This document shows, one piece after another, positions 1 through 10,105 of a DNA stretch of 64,000 nucleotides. The translations under genes were made by a program, and so were the position numbers. The stretch comes from Reclinomonas americana ATCC 50394 (lineage: Eukaryota > Jakobida > Jakobea > Jakobida), in the NCBI GenBank assembly GCA_048213135.1, contig PS015419.1, forward strand, positions 75,816-139,815, given 5' to 3'. The stretch's first letter is position 1. Every line of letters begins with the position of its first letter. Below the pieces are notes generated by a model that made no database searches, had not been told where the DNA came from, and saw only the letters and a list, made by a program, of their open reading frames with translations.

Positions 1-350
1 TGATGGCCTCTCGGTTCCGTATGCCGTGCTGACCGTGTTGTGGACGTGGTGGCAGCGACGAGAACTCGTCTGCATTCGCTGGCTGTGTGTGGTGCGCGGT
101 GATAAAGGGAGTGGGTTGCTTCTTTCTCTCTCATTCATTCTCCCTCTCTTCGTAACAGCTGTCGACAGTGGCCATGCTCACACTGCACGCATGCATGGGT
201 TTGCTGCGTGCACCGGCACGCTACCCAGACCTGTGGCCGTACTTGATCACCACGTGCTCATTCGGCCACTTTGCCCTTTTTTACGTGTACCAACTGGTGC
301 GCATGTACCGCGACACCGGCAGTGCCGACACCAAGGCCAAGGAACAATAA
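1..350 (+). CDS. 3' end of an unidentified membrane-protein gene (partial)
   Basis: The window opens inside a plus-strand gene. A first coding stretch (frame 2, about positions 2-95) runs into a likely intron ending in a pyrimidine-rich tract and AG at 157-158. The last exon continues from 159 to a TAA at 348-350. The final exon encodes about 63 residues, with one clear hydrophobic segment (LITTCSFGHFALFYVY) followed by a charged tail ending KAKEQ. This looks like the last membrane span and cytosolic tail of a small multi-pass protein. The open frame that reads straight through the intron (26-445) is less convincing because it turns into low-complexity sequence. I do not recognise the family; an ER membrane protein is a guess from its hydrophobicity only. 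Confidence 0.5.
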
Positions 351-472
351 TTGAAAACACATTCTTGATAGACTCTTTATGCGACACGATCACAGAGAAC
401 AGGGAGGGAGAGAGAGAGAGAGGCATCACCAAGATGATGATGTAGAAGAGGGAACCGATCATGGACCCCCGC

Positions 473-3400
473 TCATGTACGGTTCTCGTCCTCTCGCACC
501 TTGTAGATGCGTACCATCCAATGCTCTGTTGTGTACGCCTCTTCGAGGTATTCCATCTCGAATTCTTTGTGCCCGATTTCTGTACTCCGTACGCGATCCC
601 AGCCGGTTGGTTTTCCTGTGGTGATGGAAAAACAAGTAGGTAAGCCACAATAGAACTCTACTTCCACACACAAACACGCACACACACTCTATTGCCCTCG
701 GCCTCTCCCGCGCTCTCTCTCTCTCTCTCTCTCGCTCGCTCGCTCGCTCGCTCTCTTTCCCTCTTCGTGACACTCACCATATTCTGTCATGACCTCGCCG
801 AATCGATAGTAACACATCTTGTACATCATGCTGTTGTGTAAGCGTGGCGGCGCGTCCTCGTCTACTCGATACTCGCCACGACGACTGCGTACAGAGAGAG
901 AGAGAGAGAGAAATACACAATGTGGCACTCAGTCACCGCGGGCCGTTGTGCATCACCTCCAAATGCACCCACACGCAACGTCATGTAATCCGTGTCCTTG
1001 AACGACGAATCAATGGAGCCAGCGATACGAATCATCCACAAGAACTTGTTGATATCATCCGAGGCGTAGCCCGTCATGCCACCGCACACCACCAGCACGT
1101 AGTCGACGTCGAGCGCACGCAGCACATTCAGGCCGACCTCCTCGGTGCTGGCAAACGCCTTGGCCACCGTGGCAATGTGCGTGTTGTTCCACGTGTTGTT
1201 ATCGACAATGACGGTTCTGTTGGCCATACCCGATATCTGCGCGGCGATGACCGAGGATGGTGAGTTACGTGTGTGCGCGCGCGAGGGCGCAGGCCATCAC
1301 CGGGGTGCCACGCAACTTGATAACCATAATCCCACCAACTCATAATCTTGGCATCGGGTGGGGTGTTGTAGCGGAGCCAGTGGTAGGCCTCACGGAAATC
1401 GTCGAAGATGATGCGGTTGCCGCGCATGCTGCGCGCCGCCATGACAATGGATGGCGACGAGTACGCCTCCGAGGTGACCCAGATCGAGTGGCGCACGTAG
1501 AAGAAGAGCAGGAAGGTGATGAGGACGATCATGGCGATCGAGAGGAAGCGGTTCATGAACGGGCGCTCGACAGCGACGGCCTTTCTGCCCGCCGACGGGT
1601 CCACCACGTCATCGTCAGGGCCTGTACGAGGAGAGGCGAGTGAGGCGGGGAGATACAGGACAGAACTTATATCGTGGCCGCGCAGCTACGTACCAGTCTT
1701 AAAGACCCACATCAGATTGTTCATGCTCGAGGAGAGACCAATGCCAGCCAGCAAGCAGGCCACCGGAGCCAACACCAGCATCAAACGCACCATTACGCCG
1801 GCAAAGTACACACTGGTGACACCGTACAGGGCCAGGAAGAGCACGCCGTCGGTCTTTGGGTTCTCCCACGGCGTCTGGTAGCACACGTACAGACCTGCGT
1901 GACGAAGCGCAGTCAGCGGCAATGCCAGACACCATAGATGTACACAAACGCTACGCACCAATGGGGAACAGGTACACGAGAATGTGCAAATCAAAGAAGA
2001 ACGACGCCCACGTGGTCGGCTGATGCTCGGACACGGAGGCGATAATGGGCACGTGGTCCTTGGCGTATGTCGGATCGAGCAGCGCGATGAAACGACCCGT
2101 CCAGCCCGGCGAGTCTGTGTGCACGCGTCAGTAGTGAGCAGTGAGGACATGGAGAGTGACCGTCGGGAGAAGGAAAACGCAACAGCCAGTCAGGGCAAGA
2201 ATGACAAAGAACAGCATGAACGACAGCATGAGCGCGCGGATAGTGGTGCGCGTGACACGCTCAAAGGCCTCGCTCGACAGGTGGCTGCGGAGCCAGCGCA
2301 CGCCGCAGAACAGCTGCAAGCCGATGAAGGTGACCAGCGCCAGCAAGTGCTCGGAGCTCTGCACGGCCTGGAAGTTCACAAAGCGCACTTGCATGGAGAG
2401 CATCGTGCCGAGAATGTAGAACGAGGTGTAGGCCACGTAGAGACGGTTGGTGTACCGGCCGAACAGGATCATCAGGATCTGGGCGGAGAGGCAAGCGGGT
2501 GAGTCCACAATCGTCGCACGCACGCAGACGCAAATCTGTTTGAGTGTCGGCGACGCAACGACGTACAGCGGGATGAGGTTGATGATGAAAATGTAGCCGC
2601 CCCACGCAAACACCATGTAGGCGTAGCCGAGGCAGCAGAAGGTGGACCAGAAGAGCGAGCCCGTGTTGACGGACTTGACCCACAAGTAGAAGGTGATGTT
2701 CATCGCAAAGATCGCAATGGCTTCGTTATCGTACGAGCCGGCGACCGAGCGTGAAATGTAGCCTGCCAACAAACATGTGAGTCGCCACAGTGGAAGAGAG
2801 AGAGAGAGAGAGCGTGTACGCACCAGGCACAATGGCGAGGAAAGCGGCCGCAAACAGACCGGCCTTCTCATCGCGCACCTCCTTGCCGAAAAAGTAGGCG
2901 ACCATCGACGTGTTGGCGGCGAAGACGGGTGCGAGGAACACGCACACGTTGCGCACGGACAGCGGGAAGGTGAGGAACGACAGGATGTAGTACAGGCCGG
3001 CGGCGGTCATCATCAGTCCTGCCGAGGAGAGGTGTGAGTGAGAGACAAAAGGAACAGAGTGTGCCGGAGATTCAAAACACACCAGGGTACACGGTGCCGC
3101 CAATGATACGACCAAGCGGATACCAGCTGCGCACGACAAATGAGCACACAGGGACGAATGCACACGACACAGCGCACCACAGGAGCACAACCGACCTGGC
3201 ATCGTCGAACCAGTTGTAGAACTTGTAAAAGCCCTCCTCGATGAGGAACTTGGTGGTGCGGAAGTTGAACCAGGGATCGAACTATGCGCGGAAAGAGAGA
3301 GAACGTGTCATGCACACACGCACAACAACAGCGGCAGTGCTTGCTGGCAGAGCGAACCTCATGAATGACTGTATGCAATGCACGCGCGCATGAGAATCGC

Positions 3401-3916
3401 AAGTCGCAAAGCAACGCATCGAGACAGACACATAGACAAACGCACCGCTCTCGTAGCGCAACACGGCAAACAGTCGCACCATGAACGCTGCAGCGGAACA
3501 AGTGAGAAAGCGAGAGAGAGAGCGCGCACAGGCAGAGTGGACATGACCATGCCGCACTCACCCACGACGCAAATGAGACCGAGAATGAGCACTCGCAGCA
3601 CGACTTCCTGCACACGCGCGCGCAAGGGAGAGAGAGAGCAAGCAAACGAGAGACCATCAGCGCCCAATGCAACGCGCACGACGAAAGTGAGAGTAAGTGA
3701 GAAAGAGAACCTTGTGCTGATACGCATTCCATCCTGCACACACACGCATGCACACACACAGACGATCAGTGCATAGTGCATGACACACACACGAGCAGCA
3801 CACACACACACACCGTCTTCCAGGTAACCAATGATACCCTGCGACTGTTGCTGTTGTTGCTGCTGTTGCTGCGACTTGCTGGACGAGGCCGCAACCACGC
3901 CGCCTGCTCCCTCCAT
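473..3916 (-). CDS. STT3: Oligosaccharyltransferase catalytic subunit STT3
   Basis: Catalytic subunit of the ER oligosaccharyltransferase, which moves the lipid-linked glycan onto Asn-X-Ser/Thr of nascent proteins. About ten minus-strand exons give a coherent STT3. They include an early [13 protein letters not shown] segment (~3200-3285), several multi-pass membrane segments, the signature SWWDYGYQ (~1320-1345), then [19 protein letters not shown] and a C-terminus [17 protein letters not shown] ending at the stop at 473. The WWDYG and DNNT regions are the known acceptor- and catalysis-associated motifs of the family. The start at 3916 opens an N-terminal stretch [10 protein letters not shown] followed by a polyglutamine run (CAG/CAA codons, ~3839-3880), which is not typical of STT3. 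A tiny exon (GWNAYQHK region, ~3710-3735) lies between two (CA)n-rich introns. It is head-to-head with VPS29. Identity is very secure; exact edges of the small 5' exons are less so. Confidence 0.95.
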
Positions 3917-4032
3917 TCACACAAAGAGGAAAGGAAACAACGCACACGCGCGACACAGAGAAGTGAGTGAGTGACAGAGAGCTCGAGACAGACACGCGGA
4001 ATTTTCATATCGTGTGACGCGAACTTGGAGAC
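3917..4032. promoter_or_regulatory. Divergent promoter region between STT3 and VPS29
   Basis: Only 116 bp separate the STT3 start codon (minus strand) from the proposed VPS29 start (plus strand). The segment is purine-rich on the plus strand. No clear TATA box is visible. The assignment as a shared promoter is inferred purely from the head-to-head arrangement. Confidence 0.45.
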
Positions 4033-5034
4033 ATGGTGGTGCGTGTCTTATGCATACTCTGCGCCTTTGCTCTTGCTGCTGGCCATGAGCCTCTGCGCGC
4101 GCGTGTGTGTGTCGCTCTGCGTCTGTGTTTATTTTTGCGCGTGGCCATGCTGACATGTCACGCACTCTCTCTTGTTGCTCACACACACTCGCGCGCTCGC
4201 AGTTTGTGCTTGTCATTGGCGATCTGCACATTCCGCATCGCGCGGCCGACTTGCCTCCGACATTCAAGACAATGCTGGTCAGTGTTGCTCTCACACACAC
4301 AACATGCAATTATCCGCGCGCTCACTCTTCACACACACAAGGTACCCGGCAAGATCCAGCACATTCTGTGCACCGGCAACGTGTGCACCAAGGAGGCCTT
4401 TGAGTACCTCAAGACCATTTGCTCCGACATTCACCTCGCAAGAGGCGACTTTGATGATATGTCTCTCTCTCTTCATTGTCTGTCTGCCTTCTTTCCACTC
4501 GCTCATACGCGTGTGTGTGAGCGCACAGAAGATCAGGGAGAATGTGCCAGAGTACGATGTAGTGACACTCGGCGGCTTCAAGATTGGCCTCATTCACGGC
4601 CATCAGGTGGTGCCGTGGGGCGACAAGGAGGCACTGGCAATGTGGCAGCGCAAGCTCGATGTCGATGTGCTGGTCTCGGGGCACACACATGAGGTGCAGA
4701 GCGTGTGTGTGTGGAGTGAGAGCAGCGGAGCAGGAAGGGGCGTTCTCATGCATCATTCTTGTCAGGTGCGTGCGTATGAGCACGAGAAGAAGTTCTATCT
4801 GAATCCGGGATCGGCCACGGGTGCGTTCAGTGCATTGAGAAGGTTTGTTGGCGTCGTTGTTGTCGTGCGTGTGTATGTATGTAACGCTCATGGTGTGTGG
4901 GTGGCAGCGAGGCGGAGACAGTACCATCATTCATCCTCATGGACGTGCAAAATACGCAAATCGTCACGTACGTGTATCAGTTCGACAAGGAACTGGTGGT
5001 GCGCAAGAAGGTCTTCAACAAGGAGGAGGCGTAG
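4033..5034 (+). CDS. VPS29: Retromer subunit VPS29
   Basis: Metallophosphoesterase-fold subunit of retromer, which recycles cargo from endosomes. Exons read [13 protein letters not shown] (from 4202), [20 protein letters not shown] (~4341), [18 protein letters not shown], a GHTHE block, [13 protein letters not shown] and a final exon ending in a TAG at 5032-5034. All match VPS29 closely, and the total of about 185-190 residues is the usual family length. The metal-site motifs GDLHIPH, GHQ and SGHTH are present. The codon order requires an in-phase start just upstream. The best candidate is an ATG at 4033 followed at once by a donor (ATG|GTGGTGCG or ATGGTG|GTGCG), so the first exon codes for only one or two residues. 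The boundary after GDFDD (about 4458) is uncertain. The gene converges on the histone deacetylase gene. Confidence 0.93.
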
Positions 5035-5274
5035 GCTTGATCTCCTCGTCGCTTTTCTATGTTTTGTGTGTGTGCGTGTGTGTGTGTGTGCGGACTGGCT
5101 TCTTGCGCGTGTGCTATTGAAAAATGGAACCCTGTCTGCGTTTCTCTTGTCTTTCTTTTCTCTTTGGTTGTTGCATTGAAAAAACAGTTGAATGTCTATG
5201 CTACACACACACACGCGCGCTCTCTCGCTCTCTCTGGCACACACACGCACACAGTTTCGCTCACTTGCTGCGCC

Positions 5275-7278
5275 TCATTGCGGAACCTCGGGGTCCGAGT
5301 CATCGCTCTCCGACTCGGCCTTGCCCGACGACTCGCCCTCGTCGGCCTTGGGAGAGGCCGATGGTGGCGGTGGCAGGTACTTGCGCGCCCTCTCCTCCGC
5401 CTCCTCGCTGCCGAGCTCGCTGGGCCAGAAGGCCGCGTGGTGTCGCATCACTTCGCGGATGGTGACAGTGGTGCCCGGCTGTGCCTTCTCGCGCACGGTT
5501 TCGGCACTCAGTGGCTCCAGGGCGGCCGTCTGGTGCAACAGCTGGCGCACAGTGGCCTCGGCAGCCGCCGGAATGGCGTCCAGGTTGTATCCGCCCTCGA
5601 GTGCAACCACCACGCGACCCTGCAAGCATGCACGAGTGTGTCAGAATGCAGAAACAGCTGCTCTGTCTCTCTTGCCTTCCGCCTCAACATTCCATGCACA
5701 ATACATGGCACCTGCTCACTATTCGTTGCCTTCTCCACCCCCTTCTCCCGGTGCCCCCCTCCCACTCCGCAACTTGCGCCAGAGTGAGCAGTCGGCTGGT
5801 CATGTAGGCAAAGCCATTCGGCGTCAGCTGGAACTTGCCGAGTGGATCACCTGCGGCGGCGTCGAACCCGGCGCTGACCAGCACCAGGTCCGGATCGAAG
5901 CGCTCACACACTGGCATAATCACGCACTCGAATGCCGCAGCGTAGTCGGCGTCGCCCTTGCCGAGCTGCGTGAACGGAATGTTGATGTTGAATCCCTGGC
6001 CGGCGCCGGTGCCCGAGTCCGCAATGGCGCCGGTGCCCGGGTAGAAAAAGTCACCGTACCGATGCAGGCTCACAAACAACACCTGTGTGTGTGTGTGATC
6101 CAATGAGAGGTGAATTCCCCCTTGTGCGACAACACAAGCCACGCAACATCGTCGCGATCCTCGAAACACTTTTCCGTGCCGTTGCCATGATGCACATCCC
6201 AGTCGATGATCGCCACACGCCGAGCCAAGCCCGAGGCGATGGCGTCCTGCGCGGCCACGGCCACATTGTTCAGCATGCAGAATCCCTGCGCCTTGATCGG
6301 CTCGCAGTGGTGGCCGGGCGGTCGGATGATGGCAAATGCGTTGCTGTACTCGCCTTGCAGCACACGGCGGCTCAATTCCTGCGAGACACACATGTGCATG
6401 AGAGGCGGCCGGCTCTATTGCCGCCAACAAAACACCACGCACCACCACACTCCCGCACGCCAGCATGGCCGCCTGGTACGTGTTGGCGCTGTAGAACATG
6501 TCGCCGTTGACACGGAAGCCGAGATGAGCCGCCAGTCCCGACGCCAAGTCACCACTGCGACGCAGCGACGGACAAGTTGGAGTGAGAGAGGGGCTCGAAG
6601 ACCGCAAGCGCCCTTTCTCACGCATTCACCAACAAGAAAGCAACAACTGTCTTGCCGATGAAGTCCAACCATCACGAAACTCTTCTTCCTCGTCAAACCA
6701 CGTCGTCGACGACTGCAAGTAATCCACAATCGACGCATCGTGCACGCGCAGCACCTCCTCGCGCGTGGCCTCGCGCGCCGGCATCCGCTGCATTTGCTCT
6801 GCGACAATAATCGCTGAGAGAGAGATTGACAGGCAGCACACTCGTTATCAATTGACGTGCGCGCACCCGTCAACCCGCACGCCCTCAGCCGCTCATGAAT
6901 GCGCTCAATGCGCGCCGGGCACTCGGGATGCCGCGGTGGCCCCTGCACACTTGTGTCATGAGATTTACACAAGATAACTGATCGATCTGTGTTTAACGCT
7001 CTCTCTGCGTGTGACCCTCCTCCTCTCCTCCAGCGCACCTGATGGAGCATCATACGCTCATCGAAGGCGTATCCAGTCGGCAACTGCCAGGCGCGCAAGT
7101 CAACATCTTTGAGATCACGATGAAAAACGCGTGCACGTGACGATGACAAGGCACAGGCACAGGAGGAAGAGAAGGAGAAGACACGCAGTGGTGGTGGTGG
7201 TGGAGAGCGCGAAAGCCGTCCCCAATTGAACATTGGCACTTTGATGGAGAGAAGAACGATTGTGTTCGAAAAACCCAA
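5275..7278 (-). CDS. Class II-type histone deacetylase (Zn-dependent)
   Basis: Zinc-dependent lysine deacetylase of the HDAC class II group. Minus-strand exons give GYAFDERMMLHQ, GPPRHPECPARIERIHERL, IIRPPGHHCEP, GFCMLNNVAVAA, IIDWDVHHGNGT (~6180-6210), a LHRYGDFFYPGTG exon, then LVSAGFDAAAGDPLG and VVVALEGGYNL (~5590-5615). The Zn ligands (Asp and His of DWDVHH, Asp of GFDAAAGD) and the His-His charge relay of PGHH are present. The LEGGYNL motif keeps the transition-state tyrosine that vertebrate class IIa enzymes lack, so this should be active and closer to class IIb (HDAC6/10). The tail is acidic and Ser-rich. The N-terminal start is uncertain: in-frame ATGs lie at 7278 and 7233, both before a low-complexity stretch. 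One deacetylase domain only and no zinc-finger ubiquitin-binding domain is seen. Confidence 0.93.
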
Positions 7279-7431
7279 ACGCGCGCCGAGAGAGCAGCAG
7301 AAGGAGAAGAGAGAGACAGGAGGAAGAGGAACGATGCGTCACAGAACCTCGCTGCTCATAAGACCCGAGTTGAAGCAGAGTTGTCTGAGTGCCGATCGAC
7401 TGACGTTTCCCGCTCAAATAAAAAGCACTTT
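7279..7431. promoter_or_regulatory. Divergent promoter region between HDAC and ARP genes
   Basis: About 150 bp between the start codons of the deacetylase (minus) and the actin-related protein (plus). An AT-rich patch (caaataaaaagc, ~7415-7426) lies about 10 bp upstream of the ARP ATG. Shared promoter function is inferred from the head-to-head arrangement. Confidence 0.4.
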
Positions 7432-8937
7432 CATGACCGACGGACGCGCAGTTGTCGTCGACCTCGGTGCCGGCTGCATCAAGTACGGCTTCTCAGGTTT
7501 GTCACTCCATGTGCACACACACTGCATGCGTGTCCTTACGAGTGTGCGTGACATGGCGCGGCATGTCTTGTGCTTTTTTTGCAGCCTATGAGCTTCCGCG
7601 CATCATGCCACACGTGTTCCTCCGCTCCAGCGATCCCTCCACAGTGCCGTCGCTGTTTGGCGAGGCCGCAGTGGCGAGCAGTGAGGAGGAGCAGATGCAG
7701 CGGAGTCTGTGCAGAAGTGTGTGGCGCGGAGGGCGCGTCGAGGACTTTGGAGCGTTCTGTGAGCTGCTGGAGAATGTGTACAGTGCGGCTCCGGAGCGGT
7801 TGGATGTGGCGTTTGAGACGCAGGTGTGTGTGTCTCTCTGTGAGAGAGCAGCATGACATCGCAATGACGATTGTATGTCAGCCGCTGTTTTTGACTGAGT
7901 CGGAGCTGTGGGGAAAGCGATCAAAGGACTACCGAGAGGATCTCACGCAGGTGGTGTTTGAGGCGTTGGGAGTGCCGGCGTTCTACACGGCGTCGCATGG
8001 GGTCTTGTCGCTGATGGCGGTGGGGCGATCGTTGGGTGTGTCGGTGGATGTCGGCGAGGAGTCGACGAGAGTCGTGTTTGTGGAGGATGGTGCGCGTGTT
8101 TGCGCGTGTGTGCATCTGCGTGCGTTGTTGTGCTGATGTGGGGTGCAGGTATAACGCTGCCGTCGACTATTGCGGAGGTGCCGTTTGGGGGGAGACACAT
8201 GACGGAGCGCTTGTTGCAGGCGGTGGGAAGGGATCAGTATTCGACTCTGCGCGGCTGGCACGCTGTCGATGCGTTGAAGAGAGAGGTTTGTCGTCGCCGC
8301 CGTTGTCTGTTGTTGCATCCGCATTGTGCTAACCTTGTCTCATTTCCACAGCAATGCTCGGTGCCACTCGATTACCTGTCGGCGTTGGAGGCCGCTGGCG
8401 ACACGGCTGTCGAGTGCACCGTCGACGGCGCACCCGTGTCTGTGCGCAAGGCGGCCTGCATCGGTTGCGCCGAACCGCTCTTTAGTGCGGAATTGGCGTC
8501 GTCGGAGCTCGGCTGCAACAGTCTGGCGCAGACGATTCTCGACTCGCTGGCCACCCTCGATCAGTTCCAGCGTGCCGATCGACTCACCGAAAAGGAAAAG
8601 GAGGTGCGTCTGTGTGTGTGCTCACCACCTTGTTTCTCACTCTGCGACACACACGTACTCATATTCGCCCGCCGCACAGCGAGACTTCCTCGCGAACATT
8701 GTGGTCTCCGGTGGCGGCTCGATGCTCGGCGGATTTGCAGAGCGGCTGCAGGTGGAGCTGGAATCGCTGGCCTCCTCCTCCAAGACGGTGCGTGTGACGG
8801 CACCAAGTGACCGGCATGTCGCCGCATGGCTCGGTGCCAGCACGTTGGTGGAGTTGCCGGTGTTCCAGTCGTCGTGGTGCGGTCGCGCAGAATACGACGA
8901 GTACGGACCACCGATTGTTAATCGCAAATGCCAATAG
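7432..8937 (+). CDS. Divergent actin-related protein
   Basis: Actin-fold protein of about 400 residues in at least six exons. The start MTDGRAVVVDLGAGCIKYGFSG (7432) corresponds to the first nucleotide-binding loop of actin. The middle exons (EDLTQVVFEALGVPAFYTASHGVLSL) match the actin segment around subdomain 3. The last exon (VVSGGGSMLGGFAERL, then YDEYGPPIVNRKC) keeps the actin C-terminus including the terminal Lys-Cys. The second phosphate-binding loop reads VDVGEESTRVV where actin has LDSGDGVTH, so the GDG core is lost, and ATP binding may be altered. The protein does not match any one ARP class that I can recall. Candidates are ARP10/11-like dynactin subunits or a nuclear ARP in chromatin complexes, but neither can be chosen from sequence alone. 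Next door is an HDAC gene, driven from the same spacer. Confidence 0.85.
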
Positions 8938-8963
8938 AAAAAAGAGAGAACACTACGGATTCT

Positions 8964-9933
8964 TCATACGGCAAGTTGCTGTGGCGTGTGCACATCGTCG
9001 CCGCCAACCACCTCTCCTTCTTCGTCCGCCACCACTCCGGCAGCTAGCTCCTCCTCCAACCCAGTCAGCTCCGCCTCCGCATAGCGGATCTCCTCCAGCA
9101 CGTCGTTGATGGTGTCGATGGCCTGCGTAAGCTGCCGCCGCACCTCGCACATGGCCTGATAGCGCTCACGTGACGCCGCCGCCTCTTCCTCGTCCTCCTC
9201 CTCCTCCTCTTCTGCTGCCTCTCCGTGGTGATGATGATGGTTGTGATGGTCATCTTCGTCCGCCTCGTGTTCATGCTCGTGATGATGATGACGCGCGGCC
9301 AGCTTGCGCGCCTTGGCCTTGTCGGCCGCCCGCCGAGCTTCATCGACGCGCGCCAGCTGATACCGCACTGTCAAGTGCAACTTGTCTCGCTCGCCCTCCT
9401 GCAGCGATCGAATCAGATCGGCCAGTGCGATGCACGACTCGCTGTCGGATAGCCGGAGTGCGGCCTCACACGAGCGAACACCAGCTGGAGGATGAAGAGA
9501 GAGTGAGAGTGAGCATGACGGAAAAGCACTGTTCTTTGTTTCCTGTGGACTCACCAGAGCACATGGCAAAGTGCTGTGTGATGCGACTGCACATGGCCTG
9601 GAAGACACTGTCGTGCAGGTGCTCCAAGTACGATCGGAATGCGCTGTGTTGGTGTGTGAGTGAGAGAGAGACGTGCAACACAAATGATCACACACACACG
9701 CACGTGTCAAAGGCCTGATAGGTGACCACGCGACTCTCCTGGAACTGCCGCAAGCGGGCGAGAATGAGGAGAGGAGAGAGGGAGGAAGCAGCCGCCTGTG
9801 TGAACACCGCCTGTGAGTAAGAGTCACTCACATACACTCTCTCTCCCTCTCACACACAAACCTCGTCAGAGACATCAATCAGAGGCGGCAACTCTGGCAG
9901 TGCCGCCTCGGTGAGTTCATGCATGCAAGCCAT
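8964..9933 (-). CDS. REX1BD-like (Rex1-B domain) protein with His/Glu-rich insert
   Basis: About four minus-strand exons. The N-terminus is MACMHELTEAALPELPPLID (start 9933), then LRQFQESRVVTYQAFD, AFRSYLEHLHDSVFQAMC and a long last exon containing DLIRSLQEGERDKLHLTVRYQ and QAIDTINDVLEEIRYAEAEL. The order and wording resemble the required-for-excision 1-B domain first described in Chlamydomonas Rex1 and present in human REX1BD. The helices are separated by an inserted run rich in His, then Asp/His, then Glu (about 9180-9295), absent from the family as I recall it. The cellular role is poorly known; the Chlamydomonas locus is linked to DNA repair. Family call moderately sure, function not. Confidence 0.7.
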
Positions 9934-10105
9934 GGCGTGTGGAAGGGCGAAGAACGAATGAGGAACAACACAGGCGGACAACTCGTCGCAGGACTTTCGT
10001 TTGCTAACAAACATCATGTGGCCGTATATTACCGGCGGATAAACAAAAGGATGTGTGTGGTGGATGACAGAAGGAGAGCAAGCTCTCCGCGAGAAGGGAT
10101 TTGGG

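Noticed and set aside
26-445. A single 139-codon plus-strand frame at the window start
   Set aside because: It reads through a likely intron and into an AG-rich 3' region; the membrane-protein reading with a splice at 158|159 is more protein-like.
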